DNA from: Aquisalinus flavus
GTDB taxonomy: Bacteria; Pseudomonadota; Alphaproteobacteria; Caulobacterales; Parvularculaceae
DNA length: 64,000 bases
Direction: 5' to 3'
NCBI RefSeq assembly: GCF_022559625.1
Contig: NZ_CP042288.1
Span: forward strand, 2,800,155 to 2,864,154
The translations under genes and the position numbers were made by a program. Every line of letters starts with the position of its first letter. The stretch's first letter is position 1. The notes below the pieces were generated by a model. It had not been told where the DNA came from. It saw only the letters and a program-made list of their open reading frames with translations, and made no database searches. Of this stretch, positions 24,402 to 33,312 are shown piece by piece.

Positions 24402-25046
24402 ATGTTTAAATCCATCACTGCCGCGATAGCCGCGAGCATCATTGCCGCCGGCTCCGCCGCCTGCGCCGGCCAGACGGTCGAGGACCAGACCGTCGAGGAC
24501 AACCGCGAGGTCGATGCGGCGAGCGACAGCACGATGACGGCCGACCAGGCGCGCCGCGCCGATCCGGGCGAGACGGACATGACCGATGAAGGCCCGGCCG
24601 AGGCTCGGGCCGTGTTGATGGACCCTGACGGCAACGAGGTTGGCACGGTCAGCTTCACCCAGACGCCCAATGGCGTTCTGATCCGCGCCGGGCTGATGAA
24701 TGTCCCCGCTGGCGAACACGGCTTCCATATTCACGAGACCGGCTCCTGCTCGCCAGATTTCGGCGCTGCCGGTGGCCATTACGCCCCGCGCAGCAATGAA
24801 CACGGCGCGCTGGTCGACGGCGGGATGCATGCCGGTGACATGCCGAACATTTTCGTCAGCGAAGATGGCACGCTGGTAACGGAAGTGCTGAACGCGAATA
24901 TCTCGCTGGAGGATGGCGCGACCGGCACGCTGTTCGACGATGACGGCTCTGCGGTCATGATTCATTCGGGGCCGGACGATTACCAGTCCCAGCCGAGCGG
25001 TGCCGCCGGTGACCGCATCGCCTGCGGCGTCGTCGAGCGGATGTAA
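24402..25046 (+). CDS. sodC: Cu/Zn superoxide dismutase family protein, exported
   Basis: A 214-residue protein whose second half is a Cu/Zn superoxide dismutase domain, turning superoxide into oxygen and peroxide in the periplasm. The metal ligands are present: H-x-H in GEHGFHIHETG, His in GGHYAP, the His pair and Asp in SNEHGALVDGGMHAGDMPN, and the late His in VMIHSG. Both disulfide cysteines occur (GSCSPDF, IACGVV). The N-terminus has a signal with Cys21 (GSAAC), a weak lipobox, then an acidic linker of about 40 residues rich in Asp and Glu. It converges with the M3 peptidase gene. Confidence 0.88.
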   Translation: MFKSITAAIAASIIAAGSAACAGQTVEDQTVEDNREVDAASDSTMTADQARRADPGETDMTDEGPAEARAVLMDPDGNEVGTVSFTQTPNGVLIRAGLMNVPAGEHGFHIHETGSCSPDFGAAGGHYAPRSNEHGALVDGGMHAGDMPNIFVSEDGTLVTEVLNANISLEDGATGTLFDDDGSAVMIHSGPDDYQSQPSGAAGDRIACGVVERM

Positions 25047-25073
25047 ACCGGCTCACCGGATCGGATATAAATG

Positions 25074-25099
25074 GGCCCGCCGGATTTCTCTGGCGGGCC
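25074..25099. terminator. Probable bidirectional terminator
   Basis: GGCCCGCC and GGCGGGCC form a perfect 8-bp stem with a 10-base loop between the convergent sodC and oligopeptidase genes. The T-run is weak on both sides, so its strength is uncertain. Confidence 0.55.
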
Positions 25100-25125
25100 T
25101 GTTCATTACTGCTGTCAGGCAGCAA

Positions 25126-27156
25126 TCATTCTTCTTCCATCAGGCGCTTTTCATAGGCCTCGACGGAAAACTCGCGGCCGAGGAAATCTTCCAGCAGGTC
25201 GTTGGCCGAGGCCTTGCCGCCCGGTGCCAGCACGAGGGTGCGATAGCGCGCCGCAGTTTCCGGATCGCGCAGGCCGTTGGCCTCGAAGGCTGAGAAGATA
25301 TCGAGCGCGATGGCGGTCGACCACTGATAGGTGTAATAGGCCGCGCCATAGCCATCGAGATGGCCAAAGGACGCCCAGTTATGGGTGCCCTCCATCTGCT
25401 CGAACGGCGAATAGGTCGCGAAGGTGTCGCTGAACACGGCGTCGAGATCCATGCCCTCCGGGGACTGATCGTAATAGCTCAGGGAAATATCGGAATAGGC
25501 AAGCTGGCTCATGACGCCGGAGCCCTGCCCGAACAGGCGGGCGGCGACCATCTTGTCGAACAGCTCTTTCGGCAGCACCTCGCCTTCGGCATTGACGGCG
25601 AACTGTTTCAGATTGTCGTAATCCCAGACCCATTCCTCAAGCATGGTCGAGGGAGCCTCGGTGAAGTCGCTCTCGATTTCCGAGAAGTTCTGCATGGCAT
25701 AGTCGAGATTGCCGGAGAACAGCCAGTGAATGAGGTGGCCGAACTCGTGCAGGAAGGTCTCGACCTGGCCGTGTTCCATCAGGCCGGTGGAATGGTCGCC
25801 GGCGGGGAAGTTGGTGACCAGCGTGCCGACGGGGACGGAGCGATCGGTCAGGCCGACACGCAGCGGGAACATCGCGGCGTGTGAGAACTTGCCCTCGCGC
25901 GGATGCAGGTCGAGATAGAATTTCCCGATCAGCGTGCCATCGGAATCGTGCATTTCATAGGCATTGACGCTGTCATGCCAGGTTTCCGTCGCCCACGGCG
26001 TGATCTCGACGCCGAACAGGTCTTCTATCAGGGTGAACATGCCCTCCTGGACATTGTCGAAGGCGAAATACTGGCGCACTTCCTGGCTGTCGAGGGCGTA
26101 GTCCTCCTGGCGCACAAGCTCACCATAATAGCTCGCCGACCAGCCGGGGACCTGCTCCGCTTCCGGCTCATCCTGCTGCAGGCGCGCCAGCAGGCGGTCG
26201 TGATATTTCACCGATGCGGGACGGGCGACGGCGGACAGCGAGTCGATGAACTCGCGGGCGCGTTCCGGCGTCTCGATCATGCGGCCGTCAAGATCGAAAT
26301 GGGCATAGGTGTCATAACCCAGCAGCTGCGCCAGCTCGTAGCGCTTTTCCAGCATGGCGCGGAAGACCTCTGTCTGTTCCGGCCATGCGCGATTGGCGAA
26401 GACGCGGGAGACTTCCCTGCGCAGGCTTTCATCCTCCGCATAGGTAAAGACAGGGGAGACATCGGGATAGGCCATGGTGATCGTGACCGCGCCATCCTCG
26501 CCCACAGGGTGATTGTCGATATAGTCCTGCGGCAGGCCGGCAAGCTGGTCCGGCAGGGCCTTCACCACGGCATCCTCGTCGCGGATGTTCTGTGAATGCT
26601 TGAGCGAGAGATCGTTCAGCTCGTTCTGCAGGGCTTCGACTGCGGCGCGGCCTTCCTCATCGAGCGTCACCCCGCCCTTGCGGAACTGGGTGAGCTGCTT
26701 CTCGACCAGATAGCGCTGCTCTTCGCTGGCGTCGGTCAGGTCGATGGCCGAGAGCTGCTCATAGATCGGACGCGACAGGGACAGGCCGCTGTAGAAATTA
26801 TAGGTCTTCTGCAGGCACATGGCGCCGGCATCGCGCATATCCGCATCCGGATGGGTTTCCGACAGCAAATAGCCCTCGAGGAAGGCGCTGACCGTCATCA
26901 GGTAAAGCTCGTCGAAACCGGCAAGCGTCGTGCCCAGGCCCGGCGCGTCGGTGCTGTCTTCGAGCGCCGTCTTCATCTGGCCAATCTTTTCGACCGCAGC
27001 ATCGCAGCGCTGGGTCAGGGCTTCCGGGCTTTCGGGTGCGATGGCGAGCGCCGAGATGAAGGCGTCGACATCTTCGTCGGCCAGGGCGGGCGTGAGGGCG
27101 GGCGCGACCACGGCAGCCGCCGCGGCGGCGCCAAGAAGGAAAGACTTGATTGTCAT
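25126..27156 (-). CDS. M3 family oligopeptidase, exported
   Basis: A 676-residue zinc peptidase of the thimet oligopeptidase (M3) family, which cuts short peptides. The start is the ATG at 27154-27156, giving a clear signal peptide (residues 1-26, A-L-T-P-A-L-A-D); the longer frame upstream is ignored. The active site is H470-E-F-G-H474 in FLHEFGHLIHWLFSG, and the second ligand region follows in F-T-E-A-P-S-T-M-L-E-E-W. Length is that of the family. The signal peptide makes it periplasmic, which is less common than the cytoplasmic form. Confidence 0.92.
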   Translation of the reverse strand: MTIKSFLLGAAAAAAVVAPALTPALADEDVDAFISALAIAPESPEALTQRCDAAVEKIGQMKTALEDSTDAPGLGTTLAGFDELYLMTVSAFLEGYLLSETHPDADMRDAGAMCLQKTYNFYSGLSLSRPIYEQLSAIDLTDASEEQRYLVEKQLTQFRKGGVTLDEEGRAAVEALQNELNDLSLKHSQNIRDEDAVVKALPDQLAGLPQDYIDNHPVGEDGAVTITMAYPDVSPVFTYAEDESLRREVSRVFANRAWPEQTEVFRAMLEKRYELAQLLGYDTYAHFDLDGRMIETPERAREFIDSLSAVARPASVKYHDRLLARLQQDEPEAEQVPGWSASYYGELVRQEDYALDSQEVRQYFAFDNVQEGMFTLIEDLFGVEITPWATETWHDSVNAYEMHDSDGTLIGKFYLDLHPREGKFSHAAMFPLRVGLTDRSVPVGTLVTNFPAGDHSTGLMEHGQVETFLHEFGHLIHWLFSGNLDYAMQNFSEIESDFTEAPSTMLEEWVWDYDNLKQFAVNAEGEVLPKELFDKMVAARLFGQGSGVMSQLAYSDISLSYYDQSPEGMDLDAVFSDTFATYSPFEQMEGTHNWASFGHLDGYGAAYYTYQWSTAIALDIFSAFEANGLRDPETAARYRTLVLAPGGKASANDLLEDFLGREFSVEAYEKRLMEEE

Positions 27157-27220
27157 GAATACTAATCCCCTAGTTTTGAGAGATGGTATGCTGTGGCTGG
27201 GCGCGGTGCAAGCATGTGTT

Positions 27221-27240
27221 TGGACTGGACTGGACTGGAC
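27221..27240. repeat. Short tandem repeat (TGGAC)4
   Basis: Four perfect copies of the pentamer TGGAC in the 123-bp region between the divergent oligopeptidase and the membrane protein at 27280. The decamer-plus TGGTATGCTGT also occurs twice, at 27184 and 27276. Repeats of this kind could vary in number and alter promoter spacing. Confidence 0.85.
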
Positions 27241-27279
27241 CGCGACGGGACGGGCGGGTAGGCTGCACGCGAGGGTGGT

Positions 27280-28143
27280 ATGCTGTACAGGGCACTGACG
27301 AAGCGGCACAGAAAGCGACGGGAGCAAGGCGGACTCATTGCCGGGCTCATCGGGTTTGCGCCGTTTTCGATCTTCCTGTGGCTGCTGTTCGGGCTCTACT
27401 GGATCCTGAACATCCTGATGATCATCATGATGCCCTATTGCAATTACGATCTGTTCTGGGTTGGCGGCTGGCCGTCCGGTACCAGCTATCTGCAGCTGAT
27501 GATCTGGATCGTCGTCCTGTCCGGGGTGGTTCTCGTCGTGTCCTATGCCGGCCAACGGCGCCCGGGCCGGCACATGGTGTCGTTCCTGTTTCAGCTGGGA
27601 TTGTTCCTTGGCATGGCGGCGCATGTGACCGGCCAGTATGGCTGGTATTATCCGCATAGCCAGGCGGGCCGGCTCCTCGATACCGTCGGGCCGATCCTCG
27701 TGCCGCCGCGTGAGCTGTTTTTCAATGATGGCGCGTATAGCTATGAGAAGCCTGCCTTGCCGCCCCAGGTGGAAGGACTGCTGGCGCAAGCGCGCGATGA
27801 CATCCGCACCGGTCCCCGGTCACAACGCGCCTACGATATCGTGTTGCGCACGGATGAAACCTACGAACTCGTGCTTCTGCCGATCATCTGGCTGAACGGC
27901 CGCAAGCAGTATGCCGCCGATTTTGCTTATGAGCGTGCCTTGCGCGAATGCGTGGTGGATTATTCAGCGTACCGCAAGCGGGTTGCAGAGCTTTGGCTGG
28001 ATGATGCGATCATGTATGTCGAAAATACGGGTCCATCCCGTATCAGGCGGTATCGGGGCGACTGGTATACCGATGAGCGCTATCGCGAAAAATATGCCGA
28101 TTTCTTTGCCGCACAGGAGGCGGATAACGAGCTTGCGGAATAG
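27280..28143 (+). CDS. Uncharacterised membrane protein
   Basis: A 287-residue protein. A basic start (K-R-H-R-K-R-R-E-Q) is followed by three to four hydrophobic segments within residues 18-128 (such as FSIFLWLLFGLYWILNILMI). A soluble C-terminal half then carries many Tyr, Arg and Asp residues, with R-R-Y-R-G-D-W-Y-T-D-E-R-Y near the end. GAGGGTGGT before the ATG can serve as a weak ribosome site. I do not recognise a family. It ends just before the three-unit repeat that overlaps the pyrF stop. Confidence 0.65.
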   Translation: MLYRALTKRHRKRREQGGLIAGLIGFAPFSIFLWLLFGLYWILNILMIIMMPYCNYDLFWVGGWPSGTSYLQLMIWIVVLSGVVLVVSYAGQRRPGRHMVSFLFQLGLFLGMAAHVTGQYGWYYPHSQAGRLLDTVGPILVPPRELFFNDGAYSYEKPALPPQVEGLLAQARDDIRTGPRSQRAYDIVLRTDETYELVLLPIIWLNGRKQYAADFAYERALRECVVDYSAYRKRVAELWLDDAIMYVENTGPSRIRRYRGDWYTDERYREKYADFFAAQEADNELAE

Positions 28144-28149
28144 CAGCCC

Positions 28150-28191
28150 CAGCCTACACGCCCCAGTCTACACGCCCCAGTCTACACGCCC
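28150..28191. repeat. Three 14-bp tandem repeats over the pyrF stop codon
   Basis: CAGCCTACACGCCC (28150-28163), CAGTCTACACGCCC (28164-28177) and the same again (28178-28191). On the minus strand each unit contains TAG; the first is the pyrF stop. Since 14 is not a multiple of three, the three units place a stop in all three minus-strand frames. Confidence 0.92.
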
Positions 28192-28913
28192 TTGTCGTCC
28201 GCAAGCGCTTCTTCCATCTCGTCCATGATGTCCTTGACTGCGACCGACGGGTTCGGGGCGTTGAGGATCGGCCGGCCGATGACGAGATGATCGGAGCCGG
28301 CACGGATCGCCTCTGCCGGGGTGACGATGCGTTTCTGGTCATTGGATGAGGCGCCGCGCGGCCTGACGCCTGGCGTGACGATGGCAAGATCGTTGCCGAA
28401 GCGGGCGCGGATCGATGCCGCCTCCTGGGCCGAGGCGACAACGCCGTCAGCGCCGTTCTCCGCTGCCAGCTCGGTGCGGAAAAGGACCAGATCGTGCACG
28501 GACATGTTCATGCCGTTGTCGATGATTGTCTGCTGGTCCCAGCTGGTCAGCACGGTGACGGCGAGGATTTTCAGCCGCGGATCATCGCCGCGCCCGGCGA
28601 CGGCGCCCTTCAGGGCATCGCGGTCGGAATGGATGGTGATGAAATCGCCCTGCAGCTTGACCGCGCTGGCGACGCCTTTCTCGACGGTGGCGCCGATATC
28701 GAGAAACTTGAAGTCGAGAAAGACTTTCTTGCCGCGGTTCGACAGGCGGCGGGCAAGGCCCGCACCGCCGATCGGCAGCAACTGGTGGCCGATCTTGTAG
28801 AACCGGGCATGGTCGCCGAGCAAGGCAACCGTCGTCTCGGCCTCTTCCGGCGATGGCACGTCGAGCGGCACGATCAGCCGGTCGATCAGGTCTATCTGGC
28901 GTGTCTCACTCAT
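28182..28913 (-). CDS. pyrF: Orotidine 5'-phosphate decarboxylase
   Basis: A 243-residue enzyme that makes UMP from OMP in pyrimidine synthesis. It has the conserved catalytic pattern FLDFKFLDIGATVEKG (the D-x-K-x-x-D lysine core) at about residues 65-80, the ITIHSD strand and V-T-P-G-V-R-P near residue 180, and I-G-R-P-I-L-N-A-P-N-P at the end. The start context and length fit the bacterial form. It is 60 bp upstream of nth on the same strand, so the two may be co-transcribed. Confidence 0.95.
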   Translation of the reverse strand: MSETRQIDLIDRLIVPLDVPSPEEAETTVALLGDHARFYKIGHQLLPIGGAGLARRLSNRGKKVFLDFKFLDIGATVEKGVASAVKLQGDFITIHSDRDALKGAVAGRGDDPRLKILAVTVLTSWDQQTIIDNGMNMSVHDLVLFRTELAAENGADGVVASAQEAASIRARFGNDLAIVTPGVRPRGASSNDQKRIVTPAEAIRAGSDHLVIGRPILNAPNPSVAVKDIMDEMEEALADDKGV

Positions 28914-28973
28914 ATCAGGTCCCCTTGCACGTCTCTTTGCCTGCCGCAGTTTTGCGGCCCCGGCTCTTTCAGT

Positions 28974-29705
28974 CTATTTCCGGGCGCTTTTCAGCGGCGG
29001 TTTCGAGCGGAGTGTGCGTTTACTCTTTCTGACAGGGTTCTTCTTTTTGGGGAAGCCGCCTTCAGGTGTTTTGGGGGTAAACAGGCACAAATCGGCGACT
29101 TCGCAGCGCCAGCATTCCGGCGTTCGCGCCTTGCAGACATAGCGGCCATGCAGGATCAGCCAGTGATGGGCATGCTGGAGGTATTCTGCCGGCGTGACCT
29201 TTTCCAGCCTTTCCTCGACCTTCACGACGTCCTTGCCGCGGGCAAGGCCGGTGCGGTTCGACACGCGGAAAATATGGGTATCGACGGCGATGGTCGGCTG
29301 ACCGAAGGCGACATTGCAGACGACATTCGCGGTCTTGCGGCCGACGCCGGGCAGTTTTTCCAGTTCGTCGCGGGTTCCGGGCACTTCGCCGTCATGCACA
29401 TCAAGCAGGATCTGCGACAGGGCGATGACGTTCTTTGCTTTATTTCGCCAAAGGCCGATGGTGCGGATATACTCGCCCAGTCTTTTCTCGCCCAGCCGGA
29501 CCATCTTTTCCGGCGTGTCAGCGACCGGGAACAGGCGCCTTGTCGCCTTGTTGACGCCGACATCCGTCGCCTGCGCCGACAGGGTGACGGCGACGAGGAG
29601 GGTATAGGGGCTGGTATAGTCCAGCTCCGTCTTCGGCGCCGGCATGTGCACGCTAAGGCGCTGAAAAAAATCGGCGATCGCCGCGCGCGTCATGTTCCTT
29701 GGCAT
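28974..29705 (-). CDS. nth: Endonuclease III
   Basis: A 243-residue DNA glycosylase/AP lyase that removes oxidised pyrimidines. The helix-hairpin-helix with the catalytic lysine is LPGVGRKTANVV, and the catalytic aspartate is in AVDTHIFRVSNR. The 4Fe-4S cluster ligands are C-x6-C-x2-C-x5-C in CKARTPECWRCEVADLC. The tail is unusually basic (K-K-K-N-P-V-R-K-S-K-R-T-L-R-S-K), longer than the roughly 211 residues of E. coli Nth, and could add DNA affinity. Confidence 0.96.
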   Translation of the reverse strand: MPRNMTRAAIADFFQRLSVHMPAPKTELDYTSPYTLLVAVTLSAQATDVGVNKATRRLFPVADTPEKMVRLGEKRLGEYIRTIGLWRNKAKNVIALSQILLDVHDGEVPGTRDELEKLPGVGRKTANVVCNVAFGQPTIAVDTHIFRVSNRTGLARGKDVVKVEERLEKVTPAEYLQHAHHWLILHGRYVCKARTPECWRCEVADLCLFTPKTPEGGFPKKKNPVRKSKRTLRSKPPLKSARK

Positions 29706-29807
29706 CGGTCCTCCCTGATCCGGGCCCCGCCATGCGGCCCGCGCGAAATTGTCACCTTACCGGAATTTGGTTTGCCGGGGGCGTGGTCGGCCCTTTATTA
29801 TCGGATC

Positions 29808-30425
29808 ATGGTACAAAGTCACGTCATCGAGGACATGGCACCGGTCGCCAGGGGCCGGGCGCTGGCCGCACCGGAAACAGGGCCGGAGGACGGCGATGAC
29901 GGCCTCCTGTTCAACGCGCTGCTCTATCCCAACCGCTCCCTGCCCAATGGCGGGTTCATTGCGCTGATGGCAGTGGTGATCGCCGTAAACGTGTTCTCGG
30001 CCATCTTTTACACGGTGCTCGGGGCATGGCCGGTGATGGTCTTTGCCGGGCTCGATGTGCTTGCCGTCTATATCGCCTTCCGGATTTCCTATCGCCAGGG
30101 CCGCCTGCATGAACGGGTGATGCTGACCGGCGACGATCTGTGGATCTCACGGGTTCTGCCGTCGGGCCATGAGACGCGGTGGCGGCTGCAGCCCTTCTGG
30201 ACGCGGCTGTCGATCGACCGGCCGGTGCGCCATGAAAGCCAGCTCGTCCTGGCAAGCGGCGGGCGGCGGCTGGTGCTCGGCGCCTTCCTGTCCCCGGCCG
30301 AGCGCGGCGAACTGGCCGATGCCCTTGGCGCGGCGCTCGACAAGGCGCGTGCCGGGGCGGCGCCGCAGGATCTGCCCCTTGACCCCGCACCCTCTGCGCG
30401 GCAAGAGGGCGGGCGGAACGATTAA
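29808..30425 (+). CDS. DUF2244 family membrane protein
   Basis: A 205-residue protein from ATG 29808. Two adjacent hydrophobic helices (about 50-90) are followed by a soluble beta-rich part with R-L-Q-P-F-W-T-R-L-S-I and LVLGAFLSPAERGELADAL, the marks of the DUF2244 (integral membrane, cytochrome-linked) family common in alphaproteobacteria. The start YPNRSLPNGGF is also typical. Function unknown. It is divergent from nth and followed after 14 bp by another membrane-protein gene. Confidence 0.85.
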   Translation: MVQSHVIEDMAPVARGRALAAPETGPEDGDDGLLFNALLYPNRSLPNGGFIALMAVVIAVNVFSAIFYTVLGAWPVMVFAGLDVLAVYIAFRISYRQGRLHERVMLTGDDLWISRVLPSGHETRWRLQPFWTRLSIDRPVRHESQLVLASGGRRLVLGAFLSPAERGELADALGAALDKARAGAAPQDLPLDPAPSARQEGGRND

Positions 30426-30439
30426 CGGACAAACCTCAC

Positions 30440-30982
30440 GTGATAGCTTTCCTTGCCACGATCATCCTGCTCAGCGCAGCAGCCTATGGCGCATACTATG
30501 TCTGGAAGCGGCGCATCGATGCCGATCTCGCCGAAGGCGCCGTGGCCGAATATGAACGGCTGGAGCGGGCCGAGCCGGCGTTGCTCGACGGCCTTGACCG
30601 GAACGGTTTTGCGGAGATTTATGCACGGGTGGAGATGCCGCGCTTTCCCGGCTATGCCGTCGCCGTGCTGATCGCCTTCCTGCTCGGCACCCCCGTCTTT
30701 CTCGCGCTGCTGACCGGCGGCGATTACCTGCTGACCGAGCATGTGTTCGTGCCGCCCGATGACATGGAGGGCACCAATATCTTCATCGACGATGCCGGCC
30801 AGACCCGGGTCTTCGCGGAAGTTCCGCCGGAGGCAACGATGTATTACCTCGAAGATCTCGGCGGGTTCTTCTACTTCTTCGGCCTGCTGGGGTTCTGGAT
30901 CGTCATCGTGATCTATTTCATGCAGCGCTATCACGCCCGCACGCCGGGCAGTGTGCGCGACGAGATTTTGCGGGCGCGGTAG
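30440..30982 (+). CDS. Uncharacterised membrane protein
   Basis: A 180-residue protein that begins with GTG. There are three hydrophobic helices: residues 2-21, about 73-92 and about 140-160. An acidic region between the second and third (F-V-P-P-D-D-M-E-G-T-N-I-F-I-D-D) should face the periplasm. The gene follows the DUF2244 gene with a 14-bp gap, so they probably form a two-gene unit. I do not recognise a family. Confidence 0.7.
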   Translation: MIAFLATIILLSAAAYGAYYVWKRRIDADLAEGAVAEYERLERAEPALLDGLDRNGFAEIYARVEMPRFPGYAVAVLIAFLLGTPVFLALLTGGDYLLTEHVFVPPDDMEGTNIFIDDAGQTRVFAEVPPEATMYYLEDLGGFFYFFGLLGFWIVIVIYFMQRYHARTPGSVRDEILRAR

Positions 30983-30999
30983 GTCAGCCAAGGCGCAGG

Positions 31000-31158
31000 C
31001 TATGCTGACCTGTTCTTTTTCATCGTGGAATCGAGCGTAAACGCGAAGGCAAGCGACAGGATCAGCGGTACCCAGATCGGCAATTCGCCGAGGCCCGGTG
31101 TCTCCAGCGCCGCTGCCAGATGGTCGTCGACGCACCACCACAAAAGCCATAACCACAT
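31000..31158 (-). CDS. Small tryptophan-rich membrane peptide
   Basis: A 52-residue frame, ATG at 31156-31158, with AGGAG 7 bases upstream. The N-terminus MWLWLLWWCVDD is strikingly rich in Trp and Leu, then a hydrophobic helix I-W-V-P-L-I-L-S-L-A-F-A-F follows, and the tail is basic (MKKNRSA). The frame lies in a slot of its own, 17 bp from the convergent 180-residue gene. No family known. A good ribosome site and sensible topology support it, but it is short. Confidence 0.55.
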   Translation of the reverse strand: MWLWLLWWCVDDHLAAALETPGLGELPIWVPLILSLAFAFTLDSTMKKNRSA

Positions 31159-31259
31159 GAGCAATCTCCTCTTCTGCAGGACCCTCTACAGAAGAGATAA
31201 GATGTCACCGGCGTTATTGCACGCTGCTGGTCTGAGCCGTGGTCGACAGATCTTGACGC

Positions 31260-31769
31260 TTACTTGTCGGGGCAGGCGAATTGCTGGCGGATTTCCAGAT
31301 CCGCAGGGGCTTCACCAGTGGTCTCGTCGACAACGACAAAGGTGCAGCTGTCCGGCCGTGCCGGATCTCCGATGTGGCGCATGACATAGCTGCGGCCATC
31401 CACCGGCGTGAAGGTCGCGAGCGACCAGCAATAATTGAAGGCGACTATCGGCCCGAAGCCGAGATCGCCACCGGTGTAACTTTCTGCAGAATGGGCAAGA
31501 AACGAGATCGGCTTGCCGGCGGCGATGCGCCGTGTAGCGGCGTAATCCCTGTCGAACGAGAAGCCGGCCAGCTTTTGTACGTTTTCGCACTGATCGTTGT
31601 CGACGATCTGGAAGTTCTGCATCGGGGCATCTTTCACAAGACCGCCCCCTTCGCTTCGGTGAATGGTCAGGGCCGCGCCCGGCTCGGACATCGCCACCTC
31701 CTGATAGCTGGAGGCGCAGGCAGAAAGGAACAGCAGGCTCGCTGCCGCAAGTAAGAAACCGGTTTTCAC
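31260..31769 (-). CDS. Putative lipoprotein
   Basis: A 169-residue protein with a signal peptide and a clear lipobox (LSAC, Cys18). The mature domain has three further cysteines (NDQCENVQKL, FNYCWSL, DSCTFVV) plus a late FACPDK, enough for two disulfides, and appears beta-rich. No family recognised. It stands alone between the small Trp-rich gene and the zinc-finger gene and is presumably anchored to a membrane facing the periplasm. Confidence 0.7.
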   Translation of the reverse strand: MKTGFLLAAASLLFLSACASSYQEVAMSEPGAALTIHRSEGGGLVKDAPMQNFQIVDNDQCENVQKLAGFSFDRDYAATRRIAAGKPISFLAHSAESYTGGDLGFGPIVAFNYCWSLATFTPVDGRSYVMRHIGDPARPDSCTFVVVDETTGEAPADLEIRQQFACPDK

Positions 31770-31862
31770 GTGAAATATCCCCGTTGAGTGACGGTGATAT
31801 TCTACGACTACCGGGAAGCCCCATCAAATGAAATTATGGTGTTGCCCGGCGTGTCCGGGCGC

Positions 31863-32075
31863 TCACGCCTTGTCCGGCGCATAGACGAAAGCGCGGTCGC
31901 AATAGCCGCATTCGGCAAAGCCGTCATCGCCGATCGTGTACCAGACCTTCGGATGGCCCAGCGCGGCGCCGCCGCCATTGCACATCACCCGGGTAGCGGA
32001 AACATAGACCACTTCCGGCACCGGGCCGAGTTTCTCCAGAATGTCTTCAACCGTGACGACAGGGGTTGCGGCCAT
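31863..32075 (-). CDS. Zinc-finger CHCC domain protein
   Basis: A 70-residue protein with the NDUFS6-like zinc-finger CHCC pattern: Cys in RVMCNGGG, His in LGHPKVWY and the pair C-G-Y-C. The stretch G-H-P-x-V-W-Y-T-I and the C-G-Y-C-D-R-A-F-V-Y ending are typical of this family. In alphaproteobacteria these small proteins are related to the complex I accessory subunit NDUFS6. It is divergent from the ABC transporter gene. Confidence 0.85.
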   Translation of the reverse strand: MAATPVVTVEDILEKLGPVPEVVYVSATRVMCNGGGAALGHPKVWYTIGDDGFAECGYCDRAFVYAPDKA

Positions 32076-32245
32076 GATGACGGGTCTCCTGAATGCGCTA
32101 TATCGGTCAGTGAATGACTATTTATGGCCCGCCTCGTCAAGGGCTTATTCTCGCCCGGCCCTGACGCCCTCCTTGACGCGAGCGGGGGTGCGGGCCGATA
32201 TGCAGGCACACAACACAGATAACGCGCGACAGACAGGAACCAATC

Positions 32246-33229
32246 ATGGCTGACGGACAGGGCGCACCGCTGGAGCAGGCATCTGCCAAAGATACCGAAT
32301 GGGCGATCGAGGTGCGCGGCCTGAAGAAGACCTATGCCGGCACCAAGAAATCCCCGCCCAAAGAGGCGCTGAACGGCGTCGACCTGCTGGTGCCGCGCGG
32401 CTCGATCTTCGGGCTGCTCGGCCCCAATGGCGCGGGCAAGTCGACGCTGATCAACATCCTCGCCGGCCTCGTCAACAAGACCGGGGGCAGCGCCTCGATC
32501 TGGGGCTTCGACATCGACAAGAACCCGCGCATGGCACGGGCCTCCATCGGCGTCGTGCCCCAGGAAATCAACGCCGACGTGTTCTTCACCCCGCTCGAAG
32601 GGCTGGAAATCCAGGCCGGGCTTTATGGCGTGCCGAAGGCTGAGCGCCGCTCGATGGAAATCCTGAAAAGGCTCGGGCTGGAGGACAAGGCCCACGCCTA
32701 TGTGCGCATGCTGTCCGGCGGGATGAAGCGCCGCCTGCTGGTCGCGAAAGCCATGGTGCATTCGCCGCCCGTGCTGATCCTCGACGAGCCGACCGCCGGC
32801 GTCGACATCGAGCTGCGCAAGCAGATGTGGGAACAGGTGCTGGAACTGCATGAGCAGGGCGTGACGGTGATCCTGACGACCCATTATCTCGAGGAAGCGC
32901 AGGAGCTGTGCGACACCATCGCCATCATCCACCAGGGCAATGTGGTGACGAGCCAGCCCAAGCACGAGCTGATCGCCTCGCTCGACCGGAAAATGCTGAT
33001 GATCGTGCCGGACGAGCCGCTGGAAAATGTGCCGGAACTGGGCGATCTGTGCGGCGCGGAAATCCGCGAGGATGGCGCGCTGTACGTCACCTACAAGCCG
33101 AGCCAGACCCGGGTCGCCGACATTCTCAACGCGATCAACGCCGCCGGCATCCATGTGAAGGACCTGTCCACCGTCGAGGCCGACCTCGAAGACGTCTTCA
33201 TGCAGATGACCTATGGGAGAGACGGGTAG
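32246..33229 (+). CDS. ABC transporter ATP-binding protein
   Basis: A 327-residue ATPase of the multidrug/NatA type. Walker A is GPNGAGKST, the signature is LSGGMKRRLLVAKAM, Walker B is VLILDEPTAGVD, and the switch His follows in TTHYLEEAQELC. About 90 extra C-terminal residues resemble the DUF4162-like extension of exporter ATPases. No permease gene is next to it: the neighbours are a DUF2807 protein and a zinc-finger gene, so the membrane partner must be encoded elsewhere. Confidence 0.9.
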   Translation: MADGQGAPLEQASAKDTEWAIEVRGLKKTYAGTKKSPPKEALNGVDLLVPRGSIFGLLGPNGAGKSTLINILAGLVNKTGGSASIWGFDIDKNPRMARASIGVVPQEINADVFFTPLEGLEIQAGLYGVPKAERRSMEILKRLGLEDKAHAYVRMLSGGMKRRLLVAKAMVHSPPVLILDEPTAGVDIELRKQMWEQVLELHEQGVTVILTTHYLEEAQELCDTIAIIHQGNVVTSQPKHELIASLDRKMLMIVPDEPLENVPELGDLCGAEIREDGALYVTYKPSQTRVADILNAINAAGIHVKDLSTVEADLEDVFMQMTYGRDG

Positions 33230-33312
33230 GGATCAACGCCCGGCCTCTTTACTTCTCCGTCATCATACCCCACATTCGCTCCGTCGAGGGCGCGACACGA
33301 ACGAGGATTTCC

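Noticed and set aside
28150..28191. CRISPR-like repeats
   Set aside because: The units are 14 bp and directly adjacent with no spacers; there are no cas genes in the window.
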